The notes: generated by a model not told the origin, from the letters alone. A stretch of 64,000 nucleotides of DNA from Actibacterium sp. 188UL27-1 (GCF_016901225.1 NZ_JAFEUL010000006.1:1-64000); one strand, 5' to 3'. Counted from the first letter of the stretch, positions 43,471-52,260 are shown. Program-made: numbers and translations.

Positions 43471-44259
43471 ATGCGTATTTTGATTACGAATGATGATGGG
43501 ATTAATGCGCCTGGCCTGAAGGTCCTTGAAGAGATCGCAGCCACGATAGCTGGACCTGACGGGCAGGTTTGGGTCGTGGCCCCGGCATTTGAGCAATCCG
43601 GGGTTGGTCACTGCATCAGTTACACCCACCCCACGATGATCGCCAAGATGGGGGAGCGGCGGTTTGCGGCAGAAGGCTCCCCCGCCGATTGCGTGTTGGC
43701 CGGCATCCATGATGTGATGCAGGACAACCCGCCCGATCTGGTTCTGTCCGGCGTGAACCGGGGCAACAATTCTGCGGAAAACACCCTGTATTCCGGCACG
43801 ATCGGCGGCGCCATGGAGGCTGCCTTGCAGGGTTTGCCCGCCATTGCCCTGTCGCAATATTATGGGCCGGGCAACACGGATCTGGCCAATACGTTCGAGG
43901 CGAGCGCGGATCACGGCGCCGCGGTCGTGCAATCGTTGCTGGACCATGGCGATTGGTCCCGCAGTGCCGGCTACATGACATTCTACAATGTGAACTTTCC
44001 CCCCTGCGCGTCGAAGGATGTGCAAGGCACGCGGGTCGTGGCCCAGGGCTGTCGCGAAGGCGTCCGGTTTTCGACCGTGCCGCACCAGGCCCCGTCGGGG
44101 CGCAGGTTTCTGTGGGTGCGGGGGGGCGCGCAGAACGTGGCGACGGCACCCGACACGGATGCGGCCGCCAATCTGGCCGGTTACATCTCTGTCACGCCGA
44201 TGCGGGCGGATTTGACGGCCCATGACCAGTTGAACGCGCTGAAAGTAGCCTTGGAATGA
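43471..44259 (+). CDS. surE: 5'/3'-nucleotidase SurE
   Basis: SurE is a metal-dependent stationary-phase survival phosphatase. The 262-residue protein begins [20 protein letters not shown] with the metal-binding Asp pair, then [52 protein letters not shown] and the C-terminal [10 protein letters not shown]. It overlaps pcm by 4 bp. surE-pcm-nlpD is the classical stress cluster. Confidence 0.96.
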   Translation: MRILITNDDGINAPGLKVLEEIAATIAGPDGQVWVVAPAFEQSGVGHCISYTHPTMIAKMGERRFAAEGSPADCVLAGIHDVMQDNPPDLVLSGVNRGNNSAENTLYSGTIGGAMEAALQGLPAIALSQYYGPGNTDLANTFEASADHGAAVVQSLLDHGDWSRSAGYMTFYNVNFPPCASKDVQGTRVVAQGCREGVRFSTVPHQAPSGRRFLWVRGGAQNVATAPDTDAAANLAGYISVTPMRADLTAHDQLNALKVALE

Positions 44260-44897
44260 CGCTGGATGCCGAACGCAAGATGCAGTTCCTGTTCGCGCTC
44301 CGCTCAAAAGGGGTGACCGACAGGCATGTCTTGCAGGCCATGGAAAAGATCGATCGGGGTGCGTTTGTCCAAGGCCTGTTTGCCGACCGCGCCTATGAAG
44401 ACACGCCGCTGCCCATTACCTGCGGCCAGACGATCAGCCAGCCATCGGTCGTTGGGTTGATGACCCAGGCGCTTCAGGTGACGCCACGCGACAAGGTGTT
44501 GGAGGTTGGCACAGGCTCGGGCTACCAGGCCACTGTGCTGGCCCATATGGCACGGCGCGTCTACACCGTGGACCGGTTTCGCCGCCTGACCCGCGCCGCC
44601 GAAGAGCTGTTTGCCCGGTTGCAACTGACCAACGTCATCACGTTTACCGCGGACGGATCGCACGGATTGCCCGACCACGCGCCCTTCGACCGTATCCTTG
44701 TGACCGCAGCTGCCGAAGACCCGCCCGGTCCCCTATTGGCGCAATTGCGGAACGGGGGTATCATGGTTTTGCCGGTTGGTCAGTCCGACACGGTCCAGAC
44801 GCTGATCCGGGTGACGAAAACCGAGACGGGGCTGGATTATGACGAGCTGCGTCCGGTGCGTTTCGTGCCCCTTCTTGAAGGGCTCGGGCGGGAATAA
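44256..44897 (+). CDS. pcm: Protein-L-isoaspartate O-methyltransferase
   Basis: Pcm methylates isoaspartyl residues in aged proteins so that they can be repaired. The 213-residue protein has [31 protein letters not shown], the SAM-binding motif [24 protein letters not shown] and [14 protein letters not shown]. The start codon overlaps the surE stop (ATGA). nlpD follows after about 80 bp. Confidence 0.96.
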   Translation: MTLDAERKMQFLFALRSKGVTDRHVLQAMEKIDRGAFVQGLFADRAYEDTPLPITCGQTISQPSVVGLMTQALQVTPRDKVLEVGTGSGYQATVLAHMARRVYTVDRFRRLTRAAEELFARLQLTNVITFTADGSHGLPDHAPFDRILVTAAAEDPPGPLLAQLRNGGIMVLPVGQSDTVQTLIRVTKTETGLDYDELRPVRFVPLLEGLGRE

Positions 44898-44976
44898 CAG
44901 AGTACAGTGAGCTGCGGTAAGGTAACACGAGATCAGGACATCCGATCAACGGATGCCGATATTTGAGGAAGAGCCC

Positions 44977-46152
44977 ATGCAACGCGCCGTTTCGCGTCTA
45001 TTCATTTTATCCGCGTCCTGCGTGGCCCTGGCGGCGTGCAGCGACTTTGACTTTGACCTGCGAGAGAACCTGGGCAACGGGTTCGACACGTCTCAATCGG
45101 TGGGCATTGCCGCCGGTCCCCGCCCCATCGCCGATGATCGCGGCATCATTTCGTATCCGAATTATCAGGTCGCGGTAGCCAAGCGCGGCGACACGGTGGC
45201 AAGTGTCGCCCGGCGCGTCGGCCTGCCGGCGGATGAGCTGGCCAAGTTCAACGGTGTCCCCGAAAACGCCAACCTGCGCGAGGATGAGATCCTGGCCCTG
45301 CCGCGCCGCGTGGCGGAACCGCAGGTCGTCCAGACCGCGGGCACCATCGCGCCTGCGGGTCAGGTCGATATCCAGACCCTGGCCGATGGCGCGATCCGTC
45401 GGGCGGAACCCACGCCTGCCGCGGCACCTTCCCCGGCGCCTGCGGCCCCGGCCAGCAACGAACCCGTGCGCCACAAGGTTGTTCGGGGGGAGACGGCCTA
45501 TTCCATCTCGCGTCTTTACAACGTGACCATCCGGTCCCTGGCGGATTGGAACGGGCTTGGCAGTGATCTGGGCGTGCGCGAGGGGCAGTTCCTGCTGATC
45601 CCCGTGGCCAATGGTCAGCCGCCGGAACGCCGCGTGGCCGCGACCAAGCCGGGAACCGGCAGCCAGACCCCCCTGCCCCCGAGCGCGAAGAAGCCGCTGC
45701 CTGAAGAAAAGACCGAGGCCGCCGCCAAGACGCGCGAGAGCAAGCCGAAGGGTACGCCCCCCTCGCCCAAACTGGATCAATTCAAAACCCAGGCCAGCAG
45801 TGGCAAGATGACCACGCCCGCCTCGGGCAACATTATCCGCGCGTTCAAAAAGGGTAAAAGCGAAGGGATCGACATTGCCGCAGCCGCCGGTTCACCGGTC
45901 AAGGCTGCCGCATCGGGCACCGTTGCCGCGATCACCCAGGACACGGATCAGGTGCCGATCGTCGTGCTGCGCCATGATGGTGGTTTGCTGACGGTCTATG
46001 CCCAGGTTGACAATCTGAAGATCAAGAAGGGCGATAAGGTGCAGCGCGGTCAGACCATCGCGACGGTCCGCAATGGCAACCCGTCCTTTGTACATTTCGA
46101 GGTGCGCAAGGGTCTGGAAGCCGTCGACCCCGCGGAATTCATTGGAAATTGA
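44977..46152 (+). CDS. nlpD: NlpD-like LysM/M23 lipoprotein
   Basis: This envelope lipoprotein (391 residues) probably activates amidases during cell division. A lipobox LAAC places the lipidated Cys at 21. Two LysM domains follow (VAKRGDTVASVARRVGLP, about 60-105; HKVVRGETAYSISRLYNV, about 165-212), then a Pro/Lys-rich linker and an M23 domain (about 280-391). The M23 domain looks catalytically dead: the first metal His is replaced in KSEGIDIA, as in NlpD/EnvC activators. GAGGAAGA before the ATG at 44977 sets the start. Confidence 0.92.
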   Translation: MQRAVSRLFILSASCVALAACSDFDFDLRENLGNGFDTSQSVGIAAGPRPIADDRGIISYPNYQVAVAKRGDTVASVARRVGLPADELAKFNGVPENANLREDEILALPRRVAEPQVVQTAGTIAPAGQVDIQTLADGAIRRAEPTPAAAPSPAPAAPASNEPVRHKVVRGETAYSISRLYNVTIRSLADWNGLGSDLGVREGQFLLIPVANGQPPERRVAATKPGTGSQTPLPPSAKKPLPEEKTEAAAKTRESKPKGTPPSPKLDQFKTQASSGKMTTPASGNIIRAFKKGKSEGIDIAAAAGSPVKAAASGTVAAITQDTDQVPIVVLRHDGGLLTVYAQVDNLKIKKGDKVQRGQTIATVRNGNPSFVHFEVRKGLEAVDPAEFIGN

Positions 46153-46170
46153 ACGCGTTGCGTGGCGCTG

Positions 46171-47010
46171 TTAAAGTGCCACGCCTTGTCGCCCCGCCAA
46201 GTCGATGAAATATTGCCACGCGACACGGCCTGACCGGCTGCCGCGCGTGGCTTGCCATTCGATGGCTTCGGCCCGCAGGGTATCCTCTGCAATATCAACG
46301 CCATATGCCCCGCAATAGCCGCGGATCATGGCCAGATATTCATCCTGACTGCAGGGATGAAAGCCCAACCACAGCCCGAACCGATCACTGAGCGACACTT
46401 TCTCTTCCACAGCCTCGGACGGGTTGATGGCACTGGAACGTTCATTTTCGATCATGTCGCGGGGCATCAGGTGGCGGCGGTTCGATGTGGCATAGAACAC
46501 CACATTCTCAGGCCGCCCCTCGATCCCGCCATCCAGGACCGCCTTGAGGGATTTGTAGTGCTGGTCGTCATGGCTGAAGGACAGGTCGTCGCAAAACAGT
46601 ACGAACCGCTGATTTGCCCCACGCAGCAGCGTCAGCAAACGCCCGATGGAGGGGAGATCTTCGCGCTGCACTTCGACAATCTTGAGGTCATGGCCACGGC
46701 GCACGGCCTCGGCATGGACTGACTTGACGAGGGACGATTTCCCCATCCCGCGCGCGCCCCACAAAAGGGCATTGTTGGCGGGCAGGCCGCGGGCAAATTG
46801 CAACGTGTTGTTCAGCAGGGTGTCGCGACTGCGATCCACCCCCAAAAGCAAAGCCAGATCCACGCGGTTGACCCGATCTACAGGCGCCAGCCGATCCGGG
46901 GCCACGTGCCAGACAAACGCCTCCGCCACGGTGAAGTCAGGGGCAGACAGCGGGGCCGGCGCCATCCGCTCCAGTGCGGCGGCGATCCGCTCCAATGCGG
47001 GGTCGGTCAT
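46171..47010 (-). CDS. DUF815-type AAA+ ATP-binding protein
   Basis: This 279-residue ATPase has Walker A LLWGARGMGKSSLVKSVHAEA, Walker B FVLFCDDLSF, the NRRHLMPRDMIEN motif and SDRFGLWLGFHPCSQDEYL. These are characteristic of the DUF815 family, whose function is not established. The ATG overlaps the tatC stop (ATGA), so it is part of the tat operon. Confidence 0.9.
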   Translation of the reverse strand: MTDPALERIAAALERMAPAPLSAPDFTVAEAFVWHVAPDRLAPVDRVNRVDLALLLGVDRSRDTLLNNTLQFARGLPANNALLWGARGMGKSSLVKSVHAEAVRRGHDLKIVEVQREDLPSIGRLLTLLRGANQRFVLFCDDLSFSHDDQHYKSLKAVLDGGIEGRPENVVFYATSNRRHLMPRDMIENERSSAINPSEAVEEKVSLSDRFGLWLGFHPCSQDEYLAMIRGYCGAYGVDIAEDTLRAEAIEWQATRGSRSGRVAWQYFIDLAGRQGVAL

Positions 47011-47939
47011 ACCTTGTCAAAGTCCTCATCATCGGCCCAGTCGTCGTCTTCATCGTCGAGCAGGCCCTGTTCGCGCAACTCCTTGTTGCGCTTGCGCTCT
47101 ACGCGGGCGACGAGCCAGATCGAGATTTCGTACAGACCATAGACCACAACAAACAGGATCAACTGCGTGATCACATCGGGCGGCGTGACCAGCGCGGCCA
47201 GGCATAGAATGCCGACAACCGCATACTTGCGCACATCACCCAGCCCCTTGGCCGAGACGAGCCCAGCCTTGCCCATCAGCGTCAAGAGAACCGGGAGCTG
47301 AAAACACAAACCAAAGGCGACAGTCATCTTGAGCGTGATATCCAGCGTTTCATTCACCTTACCCTGGAACACGACATCCACGCCGGTGTCGTTTTCTGGC
47401 ACAACCAGCGCCTCGGGCGTGGCTGGCAAGCCGTCCGGCAATTCAGGTGTCAGCACCGTCGACAACAAGGATGCCGCATCCGCAAAGCCAAGGAAGAACC
47501 GCATCGCCAGCGGTGTGACCACGAAATGCGCGAATGATGCCCCAAGCAGGAACAAGAGTGGCGAGGCGATGATGAACGGAAGGAACGCTGCCTTTTCATT
47601 GCGATAAAGGCCCGGCGCCACGAAACGCCACATCTGGTGGGCGATCACAGGAAAGGCGATGGCCAGCCCGAACACCATCGAGATGCGGACCAAGGTAAAG
47701 AAGTATTCCTGCGGCGCGGTGTACTGCATCACAGGGTTGGGATCACCCAGTTCCCGCATCGTCTTTTCGATGGGGATCAACATGAAATCCAGGATCGCGC
47801 CGCCGAAGGAAAAACAAATGACCATTCCGACAAGAAACGCACCAACCGAACGGATCAGCCGGGTCCGCAGCTCTGCCAGATGTTCGATCAGGGGGGCGGC
47901 ACTGTCGTCGAGTTCGTCGGTATCGGTCGCATTACTCAT
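47007..47939 (-). CDS. tatC: Sec-independent translocase subunit TatC
   Basis: TatC is the receptor for twin-arginine signal peptides. The 310-residue protein shows the N-terminal APLIEHLAELRTRLIRSV motif, the first-loop motif MQYTAPQEYFFTLVR, FPVIAHQMWRFVAPGLY, the FGLCFQLPVLLTLMGKAG segment and six hydrophobic helices. A charged tail follows, rich in Asp/Glu (DDEDDDWADDEDFD). It begins 3 bp after a shorter TatC-like gene and overlaps the DUF815 gene. Confidence 0.96.
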   Translation of the reverse strand: MSNATDTDELDDSAAPLIEHLAELRTRLIRSVGAFLVGMVICFSFGGAILDFMLIPIEKTMRELGDPNPVMQYTAPQEYFFTLVRISMVFGLAIAFPVIAHQMWRFVAPGLYRNEKAAFLPFIIASPLLFLLGASFAHFVVTPLAMRFFLGFADAASLLSTVLTPELPDGLPATPEALVVPENDTGVDVVFQGKVNETLDITLKMTVAFGLCFQLPVLLTLMGKAGLVSAKGLGDVRKYAVVGILCLAALVTPPDVITQLILFVVVYGLYEISIWLVARVERKRNKELREQGLLDDEDDDWADDEDFDKV

Positions 47940-47942
47940 GGC

Positions 47943-48545
47943 TTACTCTCCGCGAAGGTCTGGCTGTGCGGCGGGGCGAACCGCGTGCCAAAGCAGGGCC
48001 AGAACGGGGATCTGCGCCAACAGGCCCAGCATCCAGCCCCGGATCAATGTCAATTGCAAACCATCGGCCACCAGCCCCATCGATGCCGTAAGCTCCCCCA
48101 GATGGGCGGCAAGGTTGCGCAAGCTCTGGGGCGTCAGCACAAATGCCGCAAGGCTGATGCCAGCCAAAAACAGGAGCGGGGCTACGATCATATAGCCCCA
48201 CGGTGCCTGATAGGCCTCGGGACGCTGTCCAACCCGAAATACCGCGCCCAGTTGGTAGATGATGACCGGCAGGGCCATAAAAACGCCCAACACGACGGAC
48301 ACTTGTGCAAATCGCAAAAAGTATTGCCCCGGTGAAGTGTAGACCATGACCGGATCGGGATCTCCCAGCGCCATCAGGGTCGTCTTGATCGGATGAAGTA
48401 ATACGTCCAAGGCCGCGCCACTCACGGCAAAACTCAGGATACTGGCCCCGGTAACAGCCGCCGCGGACCATAGCAGGCGTTTGGCCAATTCTGTGCCAAA
48501 CGTGCTCGGGCGCGCGATGGCGCTGCCCTGCGTCGGCATGGTCAT
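47943..48545 (-). CDS. Short, divergent TatC-like protein
   Basis: This 200-residue membrane protein looks like a reduced TatC paralogue. It keeps PIKTTLMALGDPDPVMVYTSPGQYFLRFAQVS, parallel to the TatC PIEKTMRELGDPNPVMQYT region, then LPVIIYQLGAVFRVG and VAPLLFLAGISLAAFVLTP. It lacks the HLAELRTR motif (FGTELAKRLLWS stands there) and ends in GLLAQIPVLALLWHAV, so TM5-6 are missing. The ATG overlaps the tatB stop by 4 bp and tatC follows after 3 bp. The frame is open and coupled on both sides, arguing against a decaying pseudogene. Function unknown. Confidence 0.75.
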   Translation of the reverse strand: MTMPTQGSAIARPSTFGTELAKRLLWSAAAVTGASILSFAVSGAALDVLLHPIKTTLMALGDPDPVMVYTSPGQYFLRFAQVSVVLGVFMALPVIIYQLGAVFRVGQRPEAYQAPWGYMIVAPLLFLAGISLAAFVLTPQSLRNLAAHLGELTASMGLVADGLQLTLIRGWMLGLLAQIPVLALLWHAVRPAAQPDLRGE

Positions 48546-48973
48546 ACCTTGTTCTCTTGTTCAGGCGCGGGGGCGGCAGGTGCTGGATCAACAGCGGGCG
48601 CAGTTGTTTCGGCCTTGCGAGCGGCCGCCCGTTCAGCGGTTTCTTGCCGCAATTTGCGCGCGGCTTCGGCGCGGTCCTCGGCCAGTTTCTGAGTCTCTGT
48701 CCCCATGGGTTTGGCAGGCGCCGGTTTTTCGTCATCCCCGTCCAGCGACGTTGCCTTTTTCAAAGCGTCTATGCCATAGGCTTTGGGGTTGCTCGCAGTC
48801 CTCAACGTCTTGGCCATATCGTTCACGCCCGACTGGTCGGCGGCCTCATCCATGGCCCGCGAAAACTCCCGCGCCATACCGCGCACCTTCCCCGTGAACC
48901 GCCCTACTTCGCGGAACAACCCGGGCAGATCTTTCGGCCCCACCACGATCAACGCGACGATGCCGATCACCAT
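48542..48973 (-). CDS. tatB: Sec-independent translocase subunit TatB
   Basis: TatB with TatC forms the Tat receptor. The visible 143 codons give VIGIVALIVVGPKDLPGLFREVGRF, an amphipathic helix, and a Glu/Ala-rich tail. Only the ATG at 48973 is a standard start. The six codons before it, from an ATC at 48989-48991, encode IGWTEI, which is the conserved TatB N-terminus with its key Glu (normally M-F-D-IGW-T/S-E). GGGAGG at 49005-49000 is 7-8 bp from that ATC. Either an AUC start is used or one base is lost near the true ATG. Confidence 0.9.
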   Translation of the reverse strand: MVIGIVALIVVGPKDLPGLFREVGRFTGKVRGMAREFSRAMDEAADQSGVNDMAKTLRTASNPKAYGIDALKKATSLDGDDEKPAPAKPMGTETQKLAEDRAEAARKLRQETAERAAARKAETTAPAVDPAPAAPAPEQENKV

Positions 48974-49025
48974 TATCTCGGTCCAGCCGATGACATATCC
49001 TCCCGCTGGGTGGCCGACCGTTGGG

Positions 49026-49259
49026 TCAGGCTTTGTCTTTTTCGGGCGTATCGACCGTGTCAGCCGTCTCGGGCGTCACGTCCCGGGCATCAGCCACGCC
49101 GTCCTCGATCTCTTTCTTGCTGTCATCCACGCCGCGTTTGAACGCGGTGATGCCTTTGCCCACTTCCCCCATCAGGGACGAGATTTTGCCCCGCCCAAAC
49201 AGGACCAGCACCACTACGGCAATCAGCAAAAGGCCCGGAAGGCCGATATTGTTCAGCAT
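49026..49259 (-). CDS. tatA: Sec-independent translocase subunit TatA
   Basis: TatA polymerises to form the Tat translocation site. The 77-residue protein has a single N-terminal membrane helix (GLPGLLLIAVVVLVLF), the hinge FGRGKISSLMGEVGKG, the amphipathic ITAFKRGVDD helix and an acidic tail. It is the first gene of tatA-tatB-tatC-like-tatC-DUF815. Confidence 0.95.
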   Translation of the reverse strand: MLNNIGLPGLLLIAVVVLVLFGRGKISSLMGEVGKGITAFKRGVDDSKKEIEDGVADARDVTPETADTVDTPEKDKA

Positions 49260-49419
49260 TGTCGTCTCCCATACTGCGCGAGGTCCAAGGCCTCACATTC
49301 GGTTCAGCACAAAGTTGTAAGGCGCAGATTGGTCCCGTTCAAACCTGATCGTCCGGGTTTTATCCGGAAATCACGCCCCGCACGGCGCCGTCGCGGAAAA
49401 AGAACTGTTTCGCCTTCTC

Positions 49420-49441
49420 AACTGACAGGTTTATGTCAGTT
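49420..49441. promoter_or_regulatory. Perfect inverted repeat AACTGACA-N6-TGTCAGTT, likely operator
   Basis: AACTGACA (49420-49427) and TGTCAGTT (49434-49441) are perfect inverted half-sites with a 6-bp spacer. They lie 38 bp upstream of the WYL regulator gene and in the shared 220-bp gap with tatA. The arrangement suggests binding by a dimeric regulator, most simply autoregulation by the WYL protein. Confidence 0.6.
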
Positions 49442-49479
49442 GGTAGAGGATAAACTCTGCAAAACCACGGGATCCAACC

Positions 49480-50208
49480 ATGCGCCGTACTGACCGCCTT
49501 TTTGCCCTGATCCAGATCCTGCGGGATGGACGCCTACACAAGGCCCAGGATATGGCGGCGACTTTGGAGGTTTCCCAACGCACGATCTACCGCGACATGG
49601 ACACGCTGGTCGCCTCCGGCGTGCCGGTTCAGGGTGAGCGCGGCGTGGGCTACATGATCACGGCACAGATCACCCTGCCCCCACTCAACCTCACAGCCGA
49701 GGAGTTGGAGGTGCTGCATCTTGGCATTGCCGTGGTCGAAGAAGTGGGCGATCCGGATTTGAAGGCCGCCGCCAAAAGCTTGTCCTCCAAGGTGGATGCG
49801 GTTTTGCCCGAAGGAACGCGCAAACCGCCCGAGGGCTGGGGCTTTGCCGTCTATCCCTTCATCGAAGGGTCAAACGCGTTTCACCTGATGCCCGGGATCC
49901 GCAACGCGGTGCAGACCCGCCATAAGCTGAGCCTGACTTATCTTGCCGCCGATGATATCGAGACCCGCCGCTATATCTGGCCGCTCAACCTGGAATATTG
50001 GGGTAAGGTCTGGACCTGCACGGCCTGGTGCGAGTTACGGCAGGATTTTCGCGTCTTCCGCGTAGACCGGATCAAGCAGTTGAAAACCTTGGACCAGTCG
50101 TTTCCGGATATGCCCGGTCGCCGCTATGCCGACTACCTTGCCACCTTGGCGGACAAGGCTGTCACGCCTCCGCCGGAAACACATGGCACCGATCCCGGCG
50201 AAGGCTAA
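49480..50208 (+). CDS. WYL-domain transcriptional regulator
   Basis: This 242-residue regulator has an N-terminal HTH_11 winged helix (MRRTDRLFALIQILRDG, HKAQDMAATLEVSQRTIYRDMDTLVASG) and a C-terminal WYL ligand-binding domain (RRYIWPLNLEYWGKVWTCTAWCELRQDFRVFRVDRI). It is of the YafY type. The 3' end overlaps the convergent ATPase gene by 47 bp. The ligand is unknown. Confidence 0.9.
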   Translation: MRRTDRLFALIQILRDGRLHKAQDMAATLEVSQRTIYRDMDTLVASGVPVQGERGVGYMITAQITLPPLNLTAEELEVLHLGIAVVEEVGDPDLKAAAKSLSSKVDAVLPEGTRKPPEGWGFAVYPFIEGSNAFHLMPGIRNAVQTRHKLSLTYLAADDIETRRYIWPLNLEYWGKVWTCTAWCELRQDFRVFRVDRIKQLKTLDQSFPDMPGRRYADYLATLADKAVTPPPETHGTDPGEG

Positions 50209-51268
50209 GCCATAGGGCATGGCCGGGCTTGGGCAGGAACACGTTGGGCACGGTCGCCGTGATCAGGCTGCCATCATGGTCCATGCGAAACTCAACGAGG
50301 CTCTCGGATCCCATGAACCGCGCCCGCTGCACGATCCCGCGCGCCGGCACACCGTGGGTCTTTGACGGAACAGGCCCGACACCGGCCCGGTCAAAATCGA
50401 TGGTCAGATGCTGCGGGCGCACAACGATTTCAACCCCATCCCCATCGCCCAGGCCCGGTGTCAGGAAACCGCCGAAGGCCGTCTCTACGAACCCACCGCG
50501 AACCTCGGCGCGCAACACGTTGATATCGCTGAAAAATGCCGCTGCATCCTTGTCAACCGGATAGGTGTAAACCTGATAGGGTGCCCCTTGCTGGACAATC
50601 GCCCCATCGCGCATCAAGGCGATCTCATCCGCCATGCGCATCGCCTCATCCGGCTCATGGGTGACGAGCAGAACAGCAGTGCCTTCTTCCTTCAACAGCG
50701 CCAGGGTTTCGTCCCGGATCCCGTCGCGTAACCGGTTGTCGAGGCCGGAAAACGGCTCGTCCATCAACATGATCCGGGGTTTCGGCGCCAGGGCGCGGGC
50801 CAGGGCCACGCGTTGTTGCTCCCCCCCCGACAGTTCATGGGGGAAGTTTTCGGCATAATGCGCCAATCCAACCCGCTCCAGCAATTCGGTTGCACGGGCT
50901 GTCTGGTGCTGCCGACGACCGGTCAGACCAAAGGCCACGTTTCGCAGAACGGTCAGATGGGGAAACAGGGCGAAGTCCTGGAACATCAGACCGATGGATC
51001 GCTGCTCTGGCGGGATATGGGTCTGGCTGTCTGACAGAACAGTGCCATCGACGTGAACAGCGCCCGCATCAGGGCGCTCGACCCCGGCCACCATGCGCAG
51101 GGTGGTGGACTTTCCGCAACCCGACGGCCCAAGAAGGCAGGTGATCTGACCAGCTCGCAACCTCAGGCTCACCTGATCTACGATAGCACGCCCTTCGATC
51201 AAGCGGGTTAAGCCGGTGATCTCCAAGCGGGCCGGGGCGGCGGCGGAAACAGAGGCGACGTGCTGCAT
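50162..51268 (-). CDS. FbpC-like ABC transporter ATP-binding protein (orphan)
   Basis: This 368-residue import ATPase has Walker A LLGPSGCGKSTTLRMVAG, Q-loop MFQDFALFPHLTV, signature LSGGEQQRVALARAL, Walker B IMLMDEPFSGLD and H-loop VTHEPDEA. A TOBE-type C-terminal domain (about 250-368) follows. It resembles iron(III)/polyamine/sulfate importers such as FbpC. No permease or binding-protein gene lies beside it, so the partner must be elsewhere. Confidence 0.88.
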   Translation of the reverse strand: MQHVASVSAAAPARLEITGLTRLIEGRAIVDQVSLRLRAGQITCLLGPSGCGKSTTLRMVAGVERPDAGAVHVDGTVLSDSQTHIPPEQRSIGLMFQDFALFPHLTVLRNVAFGLTGRRQHQTARATELLERVGLAHYAENFPHELSGGEQQRVALARALAPKPRIMLMDEPFSGLDNRLRDGIRDETLALLKEEGTAVLLVTHEPDEAMRMADEIALMRDGAIVQQGAPYQVYTYPVDKDAAAFFSDINVLRAEVRGGFVETAFGGFLTPGLGDGDGVEIVVRPQHLTIDFDRAGVGPVPSKTHGVPARGIVQRARFMGSESLVEFRMDHDGSLITATVPNVFLPKPGHALWLSLRRDRCHVFPAEA

Positions 51269-51344
51269 TCTAATCCTAGCGAAAGACTAAGGTGATGTAG
51301 CAACCCTGCCCCAAGGCCACAAGGCAGACGGTGATGCGGTGCCG

Positions 51345-51361
51345 GGCCTCCATTGGAGGCC
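51345..51361 (-). repeat. Hairpin between the ABC ATPase and SDR genes
   Basis: GGCCTCC-ATT-GGAGGCC is a perfect 7-bp stem with a 3-base loop, in the 147-bp gap between the two minus-strand genes. A second small stem (GCAGCC/GGCTGC) lies near 51380. Neither is followed by a T-run; the pair could act as a weak terminator for the SDR gene. Confidence 0.4.
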
Positions 51362-51415
51362 GGGGCCGCGGGAGGGCAGCCTTCAGGCTGCTTGAGCGCG
51401 GCCACCCTGCCCTCA

Positions 51416-52195
51416 TCAGATCGTGGCGTTGGTCGCCCCGCCATCGACCAGGATGTTCTGCCCCACAATGAATGCCGCCTGACTAGAGCACAAAAAGGCG
51501 CAAACCGCACCAAATTCCTCTGCGGTCCCATAACGGCGCGCCGGGATCGTGGCTTCCCGCCGCGCGCGGGCCTCCGCCATGGAGATCCCCTGGGACTGAA
51601 CCACACCCGTATCGAGCGAGACGGCCCGATCCGTGGCATGGATCCCCGGCAGGATGTTGTTGATCGTCACGCCATGGGGCGCCACTTGCCGTGATGTACC
51701 GGCCACATAGCCCGTCAATCCCGTGCGGGCGGCGTTTGACAGCCCCAAAGCGGGGATCGGCGCCTTCACGGATTGCGAGGTGATGTTTACCACACGGCCC
51801 CAACCACGCTCCATCATGGCGGGTAGAACCGCCTTCATCAGCGTGATCGGCGTCAGCATATTGGCATCCAATGCGGCGATGAAATCATCCCGCGTCCAAT
51901 CGCTCCACATCCCCGGTGGCGGCCCACCGGCATTGGTCACAAGGATGTCTAGATCGCCCGCCGCTTCCAGCACCGCCGCTTGCCCATTCTCGGTGGTGAC
52001 ATCCGCCGCCACCTCTGTCACCTCAACGCCATGGGTGTCCCGGATGGCCGCGGCCGTTTGTGCCAATGTCTCAGGCGTGCGCCCGTTCAGGACGAGGGTC
52101 ACCCCCGCCGCCGCCAACGCCTCCGCACATCCCCGGCCCAACCCTTTGCTCGACGCGCATACCAGGGCGCGCTTGCCCGACAATCCCAAATCCAT
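51416..52195 (-). CDS. SDR-family protein with non-canonical catalytic site
   Basis: This 259-residue FabG-like protein has LVCASSKGLGRGCAEALAAAG for cofactor binding, NAGGPPPGMW, NITSQSVKAPIPALGLSNAARTGLTGYVAG and a FabG-like end (GTAEEFGAVCAFLCSSQAAFIVGQNILVDGG). Where most SDRs have Tyr-x3-Lys, this protein reads LSNAAR, so the usual Tyr and Lys are missing. A similar replacement is known to me from a subgroup of FabG-like proteins. Catalysis therefore differs or is absent. Stands 65 bp upstream of nothing obvious on its strand except the photolyase gene. Confidence 0.85.
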   Translation of the reverse strand: MDLGLSGKRALVCASSKGLGRGCAEALAAAGVTLVLNGRTPETLAQTAAAIRDTHGVEVTEVAADVTTENGQAAVLEAAGDLDILVTNAGGPPPGMWSDWTRDDFIAALDANMLTPITLMKAVLPAMMERGWGRVVNITSQSVKAPIPALGLSNAARTGLTGYVAGTSRQVAPHGVTINNILPGIHATDRAVSLDTGVVQSQGISMAEARARREATIPARRYGTAEEFGAVCAFLCSSQAAFIVGQNILVDGGATNATI

Positions 52196-52260
52196 GCTGA
52201 TCTCCCGCTAAACCACCAGCTCGCCTTAGCAGCCCGCTACACTGACCGGTAGGGCATCGA

